Below are positions 17,514 to 27,288 of a stretch of DNA of 64,000 nucleotides, one piece after another. Both the position numbers and the translations under genes were made by a program. Below the pieces are notes generated by a model that saw only the letters and a list, made by a program, of their open reading frames with translations, was not told the origin of the DNA and made no database searches. The stretch is taken from positions 1 through 64,000 of the forward strand of contig JAIMBH010000003.1 of the NCBI GenBank assembly GCA_023511485.1, in the 5' to 3' direction. Each line of letters begins with the position of its first letter. Position 1 is the first letter of the stretch. Origin of the DNA: Bacillota bacterium (GTDB lineage: Bacteria > Actinomycetota > Aquicultoria > Aquicultorales > Aquicultoraceae).

Positions 17514-18225
17514 TCTCTCTCCTAAATTGAAGTTTTGTTGTACCTATTGTGATCACGTCTCCATGTTTTAAAATGCGCTCGCCGACACGCATCCCATTAA
17601 CAAAAGTCCCGTTGGTACTGTCCAGGTCTTTAAGTATATATTGCGAACCTATTTTCTCAACTGTAGCATGGTGTCTTGACACATTTGGATCAGGAATAAC
17701 AATGCTGTTGTCTGAAGAGCGGCCAATTTTGGTAGTAGTTTCCGGGAGCAAAAACTTGCTATCGCTACCCCCGCCAGCTCTTAATAGGTATACATGTTTT
17801 TCTATAGGTTGCGTCTTCCGGTGCGCCTTAGCATCGACTTGAGAGGCTGCTGTGTCCCTGCTCTCAAGGCTGCTTTTTATGATTATCTCGCCCAGGGTAA
17901 GTTCAGGAGAGCTATTAAAATCAATCCTGGGAGTGCCCACAATCTCATAACCTTCTCTTTTTGCATGCGTTAACAAAAAATCTTGGAACTCGGATATAAG
18001 CGTTTTTTCAAATGGCTTTAGCCTTTCGGCATCTTTCTCGCTGATTATAATGGTATAGCGGTTGGGAACATAGACTTTTGATACGCTTATTGAGCGGTGA
18101 GTGTCCATCTCGCGCACGAGTTTTTTGGCAATCTCAACCGGCTGAACACCGGATTTAAATTGTCTTACAAAAAAACCCTCAAGCAGTGACTCGATTCGCT
18201 GCTCAAAATCTCTTAACAAGCTCAA
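17503..18225 (-). CDS. fhaA: FhaA-type protein (DUF3662 + FHA domain)
   Basis: A 240-residue protein with an N-terminal DUF3662 domain (MSLLRDFEQRIESLLEGFF, about residues 1-115) and a C-terminal FHA domain (about 150-238) with TTKIGRSSDNSIVIPD, VSRHHATVE and DLDSTNGTFVNG. In mycobacteria the FHA domain of FhaA binds the phosphorylated pseudokinase domain of MviN (MurJ), restraining peptidoglycan precursor export. The linker is much shorter than in mycobacterial FhaA. It lies 18 bases from the upstream kinase gene. Confidence 0.92.
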   Translation of the reverse strand: MSLLRDFEQRIESLLEGFFVRQFKSGVQPVEIAKKLVREMDTHRSISVSKVYVPNRYTIIISEKDAERLKPFEKTLISEFQDFLLTHAKREGYEIVGTPRIDFNSSPELTLGEIIIKSSLESRDTAASQVDAKAHRKTQPIEKHVYLLRAGGGSDSKFLLPETTTKIGRSSDNSIVIPDPNVSRHHATVEKIGSQYILKDLDSTNGTFVNGMRVGERILKHGDVITIGTTKLQFRRESGV

Positions 18226-18243
18226 ATTATCCCTCCAAAAGGA

Positions 18244-19992
18244 TTATTCCGCGATCTCGGTCGGCCCAGGTTCTGCTTCCACGACCTTGGCTGGGGGCCG
18301 AAAGATGGGTAGCAGCAATAGTATTATAAGGGAAAAAGACAGAGACTGCATCAACCTGCCCATCTCATGTGCCCTGCCGCTGATATTTGTAAGCAGACCC
18401 TGGTAACCCATAAAAAGAACAGTAAATCCGGCAAGTGTTCCAAAGAACCACCTTCTTTTACCTCCAACAGCTGACGCCGTGGCGGCAACTATTGCCCAGA
18501 GCACGGGCTGCAGAAGCAAAAGTTTGTCTTCTATAAACGGTCCGCTTAAGAGCTGGATAATATTAATTGGGTTGGATTGCCCCCTTATCATTGCCCAGAG
18601 ATTGTAAGCTTTAACCAGCTCCGGGGCAGTGCTCTCATTAAGAGCTATATTCATAAACTCAAAGGCAAGGCAGCCCAAACCAGCTATAATGGCTGCCGCA
18701 ATTGGGTTGACCAACAGACCGACTAAAACCGGAAAGATAAAAGGAACCTGTATTATACCAAATGCGGCTCCAGCCACCGGTGAGACGGAAATTATCGGAA
18801 AGCGCTTGCCAACTAGGAACCAGTAGGGCAGGAGCAATAAAAACATGATAAAAAATAAGCCGAGAGAGTACTTGATTACAGAGAGCGAAAGGAAAAGAAA
18901 AGCGATGCCGACTCCGTAATCGGGCCTGAGAAGCACCACAAGGTAAACTGCAGTTGCACCAAATAGGGCTATGCTTCTTGGGATACCGTACCAATAACGG
19001 AGTATTGGCAAGAAAGGGGCACCCAGGACAAGTGCGGCAGGAGTCCTAGTAATTGACTCCTTATGCTCTTCGATAAATCGCCAGAAGCGGCTGCGCCAAT
19101 TGGTATCTGTTACCTGGGCAGACTCAGCGTCTAAGTTCAGGTACCTGTTTATTAGGTTAAGTAGCACGCGCTCGGCAGTTTCGCCGGGGGCGCGAAGGTA
19201 CTCGAGGTTCTCCCTAAACTCAGCTGCCGACTGGTACCTTTCATGCCCGTTTTTTGCAAGTGCCGTCATGACGCATGCATCTACGTATTCGTCCAAAGCG
19301 GGGTTGATCGAGCTTGGGGGGAAAGGCTGCAGGTGCTGTACCATATTTAAAGTCTCGGCGACCGACTCGCCGCTAAACGGGATACAATCCGTTAGAAGCT
19401 CATAAAGTACGGTACCAAGTGAATAGATATCGCTTCGTTCATCAACTGTGTCGCCACGTGCCTGCTCGGGCGACATATAGGCAAAAGTACCAATTACATC
19501 GTCACTTGTTGTGCTTGCTGCCCCTTTAAGATGCGCAATGCCAAAATCCATAACTTTAAGGCGGCCGTCGAAAAGAATCATAACGTTCTCTGGCTTGATA
19601 TCCCGGTGGACGATCCCGTTTAAATGCGCTACCTCAAGGGCCCGGCATATCTCAATAGCAATCGCGATCGCCTCTTTGGGCTCAAGGGGTGCGATTCGGG
19701 AGAGGATTTTGGAGAGCGGAACACCCTCGAGAAGCTCCATGATAAGGTAGCAATCGTCGCCATCCTCCTCAAATTCGTGAACCGTTACGATGTTGGGGTG
19801 GTTTAAAAGCGCGACGGTTCGCGCCTCGCGTAGCATACGATCAGCAGAATGGCGCTTGATATGCATATGCTTGATGGCGACTTCGCGCTCCATTCGTGTG
19901 TCAAATGCTCTGTAGACATCGGCAAAGCCGCCTCTTCCGAGTTGCTCGATTACCCTATAGCGGTTTAGCAGAAGTTCTTCTGTCTTTAGCAT
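18244..19992 (-). CDS. Ser/Thr protein kinase with polytopic C-terminal membrane domain
   Basis: A 582-residue protein. The kinase domain, about residues 11-275, has LGRGGFADVY, Lys41, HRD with Asp131, DFG at 149-151 and SPEQARG. From about residue 315 it is a membrane domain with roughly eight to ten hydrophobic helices and no PASTA repeats or extracellular sensor. It is first in the minus-strand cluster, where actinobacteria usually keep PknA further down. The membrane domain resembles no family I can name. It ends in an acidic tail (VEAEPGPTEIAE). Confidence 0.88.
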   Translation of the reverse strand: MLKTEELLLNRYRVIEQLGRGGFADVYRAFDTRMEREVAIKHMHIKRHSADRMLREARTVALLNHPNIVTVHEFEEDGDDCYLIMELLEGVPLSKILSRIAPLEPKEAIAIAIEICRALEVAHLNGIVHRDIKPENVMILFDGRLKVMDFGIAHLKGAASTTSDDVIGTFAYMSPEQARGDTVDERSDIYSLGTVLYELLTDCIPFSGESVAETLNMVQHLQPFPPSSINPALDEYVDACVMTALAKNGHERYQSAAEFRENLEYLRAPGETAERVLLNLINRYLNLDAESAQVTDTNWRSRFWRFIEEHKESITRTPAALVLGAPFLPILRYWYGIPRSIALFGATAVYLVVLLRPDYGVGIAFLFLSLSVIKYSLGLFFIMFLLLLPYWFLVGKRFPIISVSPVAGAAFGIIQVPFIFPVLVGLLVNPIAAAIIAGLGCLAFEFMNIALNESTAPELVKAYNLWAMIRGQSNPINIIQLLSGPFIEDKLLLLQPVLWAIVAATASAVGGKRRWFFGTLAGFTVLFMGYQGLLTNISGRAHEMGRLMQSLSFSLIILLLLPIFRPPAKVVEAEPGPTEIAE

Positions 19993-20033
19993 GATAATCT
20001 GTTTCTTCAGCTGATGCGATTATTCCTTGGCTG

Positions 20034-20062
20034 TGTTGCGTATAAAACAAAAATGGTATAAT
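20034..20062 (+). promoter_or_regulatory. Promoter for tRNA-Leu
   Basis: -10 TATAAT at 20057-20062 with a weak -35 (TGTTGC at 20034-20039, 17-base spacer). Predicted start near 20069, 57 bases before the tRNA. Confidence 0.5.
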
Positions 20063-20125
20063 CTATTCTGCGCGAGTATGCTTTGATGTTAGCAGATTTG
20101 CGCCAAGTTAATAAGATGCAAAGAT

Positions 20126-20209
20126 GCGAGAATGGCGGAATTGGCAGACGCGCTAGGTTCAGGGTCTAGTCCGGGTTCCCGGGTGGGGGTTCAAGTCCCC
20201 CTTCTCGCA
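20126..20209 (+). tRNA. tRNA-Leu (anticodon CAG)
   Basis: 84-base class II tRNA: acceptor GCGAGAA/TTCTCGC, D arm TGGCGGAATTGGCAGACGC, anticodon loop TTCAGGG, long variable arm, T arm GGGGGTTCAAGTCCCCC. CCA is not encoded. Confidence 0.95.
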
Positions 20210-20212
20210 CAG

Positions 20213-20243
20213 AAAAAAGTCAGCTCTAAAGCTGACTTTTTTA
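20213..20243 (+). terminator. Terminator after tRNA-Leu
   Basis: AAAAAGTCAGCT / AGCTGACTTTTT with loop CTAA and six Ts; symmetric enough to act both ways. Confidence 0.85.
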
Positions 20244-20363
20244 TCGAGTGTCGATTTTTGCCCCCAACCAACCACATAAATAACTAACCCACAAACCTCT
20301 TTACCTCCACCGGCAATAATAATCTTTAAGTAGTGGAATATTTTCATCAGGGAGACGTGATCT

Positions 20364-21077
20364 ATGGTAAGAATCGCGGCTGTAGGCGATGTTCATGCAC
20401 AAGCAGGCGCCGCGTCAATGCTTAAAGCGGGCTTTGCAAATATTGCTTCAAAGGCCGATATCCTGGCGGTTGCCGGGGACTTGACTGCGCATGGACTTGC
20501 TGAGGAGGCCGAGGTGCTGGCACACATTGTTCAGGATGTGAAGATACCGATCGTTATGGTTCTTGGGAACCATGATTTTCACCTAAAGCAGCAGGAGCAG
20601 ATAAAAGAGGTACTCACAAAAGCAGGCATTACGGTTCTTGATGGAGATACCGCTGTCTTTGAGATCGGTGGATACCAGGTTGGCTTTATCGGGACTAAGG
20701 GCTTTGGCGGGGGATTTGGCATAAGGGCGCTGCCGGATTTCGGCGAGGAGATATTCCGCATGATGTACAGAGAAGGTGCAAATGAGGCCGAACGGATACG
20801 TCGCGGCCTTGCAGCGCTTGAGACCGATTTCAGAATCGTCCTCTTACATTATTCACCGATAAAGGATACTCTTTTTGGCGAGCCGCCCGAGGTTTATGCG
20901 TTTTTAGGAGCATCAATAATGGCAGAGCCGATCGACAAGTTAGGGGCAGACCTCGTTTTGCATGGACATGCCCACTATGGAACTGAGAAAGGTATGACAC
21001 CGGGCGGTGTTCCGGTCAGGAATGTGGCAATTCCTACTATGGGCAGACCATATGCAGTATACTCGCTAATCAGGTAG
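20364..21077 (+). CDS. Metallophosphoesterase
   Basis: A 237-residue calcineurin-type phosphoesterase with the full metal-binding set: GDVHAQAG, AGDLTAHG, GNHDFHLK, LLHYSPIKD and HGHAHYG. Family members cleave phosphomonoesters or phosphodiesters; nothing here fixes the substrate. It is nearest in style to the Icc/YfcE-like single-domain cytosolic enzymes. ATG start with CAGGGAGACG about 8 bases upstream. It converges with a minus-strand nucleotidyltransferase-like gene, overlapping it by 12 bases at the 3' ends. Confidence 0.88.
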   Translation: MVRIAAVGDVHAQAGAASMLKAGFANIASKADILAVAGDLTAHGLAEEAEVLAHIVQDVKIPIVMVLGNHDFHLKQQEQIKEVLTKAGITVLDGDTAVFEIGGYQVGFIGTKGFGGGFGIRALPDFGEEIFRMMYREGANEAERIRRGLAALETDFRIVLLHYSPIKDTLFGEPPEVYAFLGASIMAEPIDKLGADLVLHGHAHYGTEKGMTPGGVPVRNVAIPTMGRPYAVYSLIR

Positions 21078-21659
21078 ATAAGCCAGGAGCCGGTGGATTA
21101 CCCAATCAGGAACAAATACTCCAATCTCCGGGTCGGATTGAGCAATAAAGAGAAGCCCTAGCATCCTTCTTACCCTGGGACGCGATCTTGTGATCAGGTA
21201 ATTCCAATCGAGCTGTCCGTTCATTCTTTTTAGAATTGAGAGGGCATCAAAAAGGTCTCTTGATCTTTCCTCACTTAGTGAGTGAGCTTTCATAATAAGG
21301 AGGTCTTCTGGGGCGATGACTTTATAGATAAATCCGCCGAGCTCTCTTTCTCTAGTGTGCGCTTCTACTTCTGGAGTAAGCCTTACCGCCCCCATGGCTT
21401 CAAAGATAAGGTCGACTTTGACCCCGTTTCTAAAGGCCTGGAATAGCCATCTTGTGTCGGTTCGCTTTATGGTGAACCCTGCCTTACCCAGGACTTCAAG
21501 GGCCCTGTCAACATCTTGTTCCCGCACGAGAAAGTCAACATCGGTTGTCTCCCTCTGCCGCCCATAGACACTGACCGCTATTCCTCCACAGAGCACAAAA
21601 TCGATGCCGGCGGATTTCAGCTCTCTGGCGGCCTCATTAAATACATTCCATGCGGGCAA
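21066..21659 (-). CDS. Nucleotidyltransferase-like protein (DUF6036/AbiEii-type fold)
   Basis: A 197-residue protein of the minimal nucleotidyltransferase superfamily: FVLCGGIAVSVYGRQRETTDVDFLV (about residues 21-45) has the GG helix start and the DVD metal-binding pair, VDLIF supplies the third acidic residue, and the helical half (VIAPEDLLIMKAHSLSEERSRDLFDA) matches DUF6036-type domains. Such proteins can be antitoxins or toxins of type IV/MenAT systems or stand-alone enzymes; no partner gene is next to it, so I do not call it a toxin. It sits 6 bases downstream of larC on the same strand. Confidence 0.75.
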   Translation of the reverse strand: MPAWNVFNEAARELKSAGIDFVLCGGIAVSVYGRQRETTDVDFLVREQDVDRALEVLGKAGFTIKRTDTRWLFQAFRNGVKVDLIFEAMGAVRLTPEVEAHTRERELGGFIYKVIAPEDLLIMKAHSLSEERSRDLFDALSILKRMNGQLDWNYLITRSRPRVRRMLGLLFIAQSDPEIGVFVPDWVIHRLLAYLPD

Positions 21660-21665
21660 ATTCTA

Positions 21666-22835
21666 TCAGCCTCTCTTTAGTTTTTCAATCGCTGCCTCCC
21701 GCGCCATGTCGAAGACCTCTCTAAGCGGTCTCTCCTTTAACATAGCAATCCTGCTTACATCGTCATATTCAGGCGCGACAGAAATAATCTTTCCCTTATA
21801 TTTGCCCACCTTTGTGTGTATTCTACCAAGGGGAGTTTCCACGCTTATGATGTCTCGTTCTGCGACTCTGCGCGACTGCTTGGAAACTCGAACTCCAAGC
21901 GTTGAGGTTTCGGAAAATATTTTGTCGATCATATTTTCCTCTAAGCCGGCAGAGGCAAGCACGCTAAGCATCACGGCCGGCCGATTCTTTTTCATCTCGA
22001 TAGGAGTGAACCATACGTCGAGAGCACCGTTCTCAAGGAGGGAATCCATTGTATATCCTAAGACCTCGGGGGATATATCGTCGATGTTTGTTTCGATAAG
22101 AATGACTTCCCCGACGGCTTCGGCTTCTTCACCAAGCAAGACCCGAAGGACGTTGGGTATCTCAAGGTTACGGGCTCCGGCGCCGTAGCCGGTTTTCTCT
22201 AGCCTCATTTGCGGAATTTCCTCAGTAAATGTCGCATATTGCATAAGGATTGCCGCGCCGGTCGGTGTGGTAAGTTCAGATGCTATTCCTGAGCTATATA
22301 TCGGCGCACCTTCTAGTATTTCAAGAGTTGCCGGTGCAGGAAGGGGAATCATACCATGTTCGGTTTTTGCCATTCCGATGCCGGTAGCAACTGGTGACGA
22401 GTAGACTTTATCTATTCCAAGATAATCAAGGCCGACTACGCTCGAAACGACGTCAACTATCGAGTCGATTGCACCTACCTCATGAAAATGTATCTGGTCA
22501 ATTGATTTTCTGTGGACCTTCGCTTCGGCTTCAGCTATCCGTTTGAATATAAGAAGGGAGTCGGTTTTAACTTTATCCGATAGCGCACTGGCTTCGATGA
22601 GTTCACGAATGCTGCTCCAGGTTCTAACCACTTTTTGCTCGTCGGCGGAAACGTTAAATTTAACCGCCCCGATATGTTGCCTGGTTGTCCGTTTTGCTTT
22701 TATCTCATAGTCACCGATGGCGATCTTGGAAAGCTCTTCCTCAAGCACCTCAATCGGGAGCCCCAAATCAAGAAGCGCTCCCACCACCATATCTCCGCTT
22801 ATACCGGCAAAGCAATTAAAATAAGCTATCTTCAT
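21666..22835 (-). CDS. larC: Nickel-pincer cofactor biosynthesis protein LarC
   Basis: A 389-residue LarC (DUF111) protein, starting MKIAYFNCFAGISGDM, with HFHEVGAIDSIVDVV near residue 120 and the C-terminal domain (ETNIDDISPEVLGY, MKKNRPAVMLSVL). LarC is the CTP-dependent nickel insertase that finishes the pincer cofactor of lactate racemase and related LarA enzymes. In Lactobacillus the gene is split by a programmed frameshift; here it is one continuous frame. larA, larB and larE are not in the window. Confidence 0.93.
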   Translation of the reverse strand: MKIAYFNCFAGISGDMVVGALLDLGLPIEVLEEELSKIAIGDYEIKAKRTTRQHIGAVKFNVSADEQKVVRTWSSIRELIEASALSDKVKTDSLLIFKRIAEAEAKVHRKSIDQIHFHEVGAIDSIVDVVSSVVGLDYLGIDKVYSSPVATGIGMAKTEHGMIPLPAPATLEILEGAPIYSSGIASELTTPTGAAILMQYATFTEEIPQMRLEKTGYGAGARNLEIPNVLRVLLGEEAEAVGEVILIETNIDDISPEVLGYTMDSLLENGALDVWFTPIEMKKNRPAVMLSVLASAGLEENMIDKIFSETSTLGVRVSKQSRRVAERDIISVETPLGRIHTKVGKYKGKIISVAPEYDDVSRIAMLKERPLREVFDMAREAAIEKLKRG

Positions 22836-22888
22836 CTAACAGTCCTCCTATACAACTAAAGTAAAGCGTATTCTTTTTGTGATTGCGC

Positions 22889-22960
22889 TAGCTATCAGCG
22901 TTCTGCTATCAGTTATTAGCTTGAAGACAAAGAAGCAAAAGCTGAACGCCGATAGTTTCA
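22889..22960. repeat. Dispersed AGCTATCAGC-type intergenic repeat
   Basis: Imperfect repeats of the core GCTATCAG/CTGATAGC between larC and the DUF4446 gene. The same core recurs near 17070, 34535, 34725, 34790, 39205, 45345, 51240, 53540-53630 and 58110-58180. Confidence 0.55.
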
Positions 22961-23011
22961 TTTTTGCTGCTTACATAGTTCTACCCTAATGCAAAGGCCA
23001 GATTTCTATTG

Positions 23012-23017
23012 TATAAT
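23012..23017 (+). promoter_or_regulatory. -10 element upstream of DUF4446 gene
   Basis: TATAAT with no clear -35. It rules out the in-frame GTG at 23020 as the start and supports ATG 23068. Confidence 0.45.
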
Positions 23018-23067
23018 CTGTGACAATTGTGGCGGAAGTTTTACTGCGAACAAGGGGACGCATTAAA

Positions 23068-23568
23068 ATGACTATAAGTTTAACTGACGGCGCGATTTTG
23101 GCAATTGTCGGAGTCAGCTGGTTTGTACTGGCAATCTGGCTTCTTTACGTTACTGTAAGTATAAGTAAAATTAATCGACGTGCAAGGGCAATCGCGAAAG
23201 CAGGGGAAAATGCCGATTTTGTGAGTAAAGTCGAGAATAGTTTAAACGAAATCTCGGTTTTGAACGATAACTTAAACATAGTCAGGTCCAACCAAGAACG
23301 GCTCTCGGCCATGCTTGAAACGGCCATTAAGCGAGTCGGGGTGGTGCGCTTTGACGCTTTCGAAGACGTTGGTGGCAGGCAGAGCTTTGCGGTAGCTCTA
23401 CTAAACGACCGTGGTGACGGTGTCGTTATAAGTGCTATAAACGGGCGAAATGAGGGCAGAAGTTATGCCAAGTTTATAAAGCAGGGGCGCTCTGAATTTA
23501 ACCTAACGGTTGAGGAAAAACAGGCGATTTCTAAAGCGCTCACCGAAGCCAGTAAAGAACTGGTCTGA
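23068..23568 (+). CDS. DUF4446 family protein
   Basis: A 166-residue protein with one N-terminal membrane helix (DGAILAIVGVSWFVLAIWLL, about 7-26), a coiled-coil-like stretch (about 35-85), and a C-terminal beta-rich domain containing VGVVRFDAFEDVGGRQSFAVALLN and a following GRSYAKFIKQG. This is the DUF4446 signature; the function is unknown, although the gene is common in Gram-positive anaerobes. ATG 23068 is chosen over GTG 23020 because AAGGGGA lies 9 bases before it and a TATAAT box lies just before the GTG. It heads a run with pheA and serS. Confidence 0.85.
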   Translation: MTISLTDGAILAIVGVSWFVLAIWLLYVTVSISKINRRARAIAKAGENADFVSKVENSLNEISVLNDNLNIVRSNQERLSAMLETAIKRVGVVRFDAFEDVGGRQSFAVALLNDRGDGVVISAINGRNEGRSYAKFIKQGRSEFNLTVEEKQAISKALTEASKELV

Positions 23569-23588
23569 CAGAAAGGGATGTAAGGTAC

Positions 23589-25726
<2,138 letters not shown>

Positions 25727-25821
25727 GGGTCGACCATTGCCGTTCCAAATTGAAAACGAATATGGTAAACTACGCAGTGAAAAGGCGCGGCTTAAAACTT
25801 TGTTGGTCGCGCTGTTCATAC

Positions 25822-25913
25822 GGAGGGATGGCAGAGTCCGGTTGAATGCGGCGGTCTTGAAAACCGTTAGGGGCGTAAGTCCCTCGGGGGTTCGAATCCC
25901 TCTCCCTCCGCCA
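25822..25913 (+). tRNA. tRNA-Ser (anticodon TGA), CCA encoded
   Basis: Class II tRNA: acceptor GGAGGGA/TCCCTCC, anticodon loop CTTGAAA in stem CGGT/ACCG, long variable arm, T arm GGGGGTTCGAATCCCTC. The mature 3' CCA is encoded (25911-25913). It lies 96 bases after serS. Confidence 0.95.
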
Positions 25914-25955
25914 ACTAGAGACTAGAGACTAGAGACTAGAAACTAGAGACTAGAT
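25914..25955 (+). repeat. Heptad tandem repeat after tRNA-Ser(TGA)
   Basis: Six tandem 7-base units of ACTAGAG with one ACTAGAA and a final ACTAGAT, beginning at the base after the encoded CCA. Confidence 0.85.
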
Positions 25956-25982
25956 TTGAAGGTCTAGAGTGTGGGTCTAATA

Positions 25983-26012
25983 GATAAAAGCCCGTAACGG
26001 GCTTTTATCTAT
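25983..26012 (+). terminator. Terminator after tRNA-Ser(TGA)
   Basis: AGATAAAAGCCCG paired with CGGGCTTTTATCT around a TAA loop: a long stem with T tract. Confidence 0.8.
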
Positions 26013-26109
26013 TCTTGCTCTTTACTTGCTCTTTAAATCGTCTTATCTGGTTGCGCGGGTGGACAAAATCCATCCTCTACGGTATATTTAAAGCCTGGAT
26101 TTTGAGACT

Positions 26110-26204
26110 GGAGAGATGGCCGAGTAGGTCGAAGGCGCTCGCCTGCTAAGCGAGTAAGGGAGAATAAACTCCCTTCGAGGGTTCGAATCCCTCTCTCTCC
26201 GCCA
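26110..26204 (+). tRNA. tRNA-Ser (anticodon GCT), CCA encoded
   Basis: Class II tRNA: acceptor GGAGAGA/TCTCTCC, anticodon loop CTGCTAA in stem CTCGC/GCGAG, variable arm AGGGAGAATAAACTCCCT, T arm with GGTTCGAATCC. CCA encoded at 26202-26204. Confidence 0.95.
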
Positions 26205-26344
26205 ACTAGAAACTAGAAACTAGAGACTAGATGTGAAGGTTTAGAATGCTAGCAAAGCTTTAGATAAAAGCGTTTTGCATTTGATGGTTTTATCTAGTTT
26301 CTAGTTAGGACCGACAGGTCTAGTCTAGTTTCTAGTATCTAGAA
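26205..26344. repeat. Heptad repeats after tRNA-Ser(GCT), direct and inverted
   Basis: ACTAGAA, ACTAGAA, ACTAGAG, ACTAGAT at 26205-26232, again starting right after CCA. Inverted units (CTAGTTT, CTAGTTA, CTAGTCT) occur at 26294-26344 before tRNA-Arg. TAGATAAAA / TTTTATCTA between them can form a terminator-like hairpin. Confidence 0.75.
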
Positions 26345-26345
26345 T

Positions 26346-26419
26346 GTGCCCGTAGCTCAGCTGGATAGAGTATCTGACTACGAATCAGAAGGTCGGGGGT
26401 TCGAATCCCTCCGGGCACG
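26346..26419 (+). tRNA. tRNA-Arg (anticodon ACG)
   Basis: 74-base cloverleaf: acceptor GTGCCCG/CGGGCAC, D arm GCTCAGCTGGATAGAGT, anticodon loop CTACGAA in stem CTGA/TCAG, T arm GGGGGTTCGAATCCCTC. No encoded CCA. Its 3' part is duplicated at 26598-26633. Confidence 0.95.
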
Positions 26420-26427
26420 CAAAATTA

Positions 26428-26463
26428 GCACTAGGGCAGATGAAGCTCTAGTGCCTTATTTTT
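26428..26463 (+). terminator. Terminator after tRNA-Arg
   Basis: GCACTAGGGC / GCTCTAGTGC with loop AGATGAA, then CTTATTTTT. Confidence 0.8.
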
Positions 26464-26465
26464 AT

Positions 26466-26591
26466 CTAAGTTTAAGCCCCGACCCAGGGGCATTATTCAT
26501 GGGGGAAGGATTCCCCCATGGTCTAACTTAGGAGGGGTAGGTTCTGGAAGGGGAACTGTGAGTTCTCTTTCCAGGGAGGCTCGTGAGAGCC
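26466..26591 (+). ncRNA. Candidate structured RNA / mini-element between tRNA-Arg and its 3' copy
   Basis: Dense set of helices: outer CTAAGTT (26466-26472) / AACTTAG (26525-26531) closing over GCCCC/GGGGC and over the 10-bp CATGGGGGAA/TTCCCCCATG; then a 14-bp helix from CTGGAA (26544) to TTCCAG (26574) with loop GTG; then GGCTC-GTGA-GAGCC with a GNRA tetraloop. A tRNA T-arm copy follows. No reading frame or known RNA class fits. Confidence 0.4.
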
Positions 26592-26597
26592 GACAGA

Positions 26598-26633
26598 GGG
26601 GGTTCGAATCCCTCCGGGCACGCAAAATTAGCA
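26598..26633 (+). repeat. 36-bp direct copy of the tRNA-Arg 3' end (attachment-site-like)
   Basis: Identical to 26395-26430: the T arm, 3' acceptor strand and 11 bases past the tRNA. Such copies are the usual trace of tRNA-targeting integration. Confidence 0.75.
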
Positions 26634-26675
26634 AATCCCGCTAGCCTGTTGCTCGCTGGGTTTTGCTTTTTTGTT
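26631..26675 (+). terminator. Possible terminator after the tRNA-Arg 3' copy
   Basis: GCAAATCCCGCTAGC can pair imperfectly with GCTCGCTGGGTTTTGC, followed by a T6 run. Confidence 0.5.
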
Positions 26676-26783
26676 TTGCGGAAGAATAAATTCATGACCT
26701 ATAATATGCGTCTTCTTGCGGGCATGGCGACAAAAGGCACGCTGAAAGCTGTATCTAATTGGGTGATGATAGGCTAGATAACC

Positions 26784-27260
26784 ATGGTCAACGAGTCGTT
26801 TAGAACTGGGCTTAGCTTCGGTCTGACATCTGGAATTATTACGACCCTGGGTTTAATGGTCGGTTTGAACGCCGGGACGAGTTCAAAAATGGTAGTCATT
26901 GGCGGTATACTGACGATTGCTATTGCGGACGCATTCTCCGACGCATTGGGTATTCACATATCTCAGGAATCAGAGGCCGAGCATACCGCCAAAGAGATAT
27001 GGCAGGCTACTTTTGCTACCTTTTTAGCTAAGTTTGCCTTTGCATCTGCTTTTATTATTCCTGTTTTGCTTCTGCCGCTTGTAGCAGCCGTTATTGTAAG
27101 CGTATTTGCGGGTTTGGTTGTTTTGGGAATCGCTAGTTTTATTATTGCGAAGAATGAAAAAGAAAAACCGATAAAAGTTATTGCGGAACATCTGGCTGTT
27201 GCAATAGCAGTAGTTATTGTGGCCAACTACGTTGGGGAATGGATATCAAGGGTATTTTAG
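26784..27260 (+). CDS. VIT1/CCC1-family-like membrane transporter
   Basis: A 158-residue membrane protein with about four to five helices. The start (GLSFGLTSGIITTLGLMVGLNAG, near 9-31) and the acidic stretch after helix 2 (IADAFSDALGIHISQESEAEH, about 47-67) match vacuolar iron transporter-type proteins, which move Fe2+ or Mn2+. It is shorter than typical members (about 220-370), lacking the long cytoplasmic metal-binding helices. A Fur-box-like inverted repeat lies 29 bases after its stop. Confidence 0.7.
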   Translation: MVNESFRTGLSFGLTSGIITTLGLMVGLNAGTSSKMVVIGGILTIAIADAFSDALGIHISQESEAEHTAKEIWQATFATFLAKFAFASAFIIPVLLLPLVAAVIVSVFAGLVVLGIASFIIAKNEKEKPIKVIAEHLAVAIAVVIVANYVGEWISRVF

Positions 27261-27288
27261 TTACGGCAGTGCGTCAGCTAAATATACA

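Noticed and set aside
21066-21659. Toxin-antitoxin module around the nucleotidyltransferase-like gene
   Set aside because: No partner gene adjoins it; neighbours are larC and a phosphoesterase.
25737-25925. 62-codon frame after serS
   Set aside because: Runs through tRNA-Ser(TGA) and encodes only its translation at the end.
25914-26344. Possible CRISPR array
   Set aside because: Units are 7 bases and contiguous with no spacers; no cas genes in the window.
26346-26777. Reading frames over tRNA-Arg and over its 3' copy (61 and 64 codons)
   Set aside because: They translate tRNA and hairpin sequence and have no ribosome site; typical false genes.
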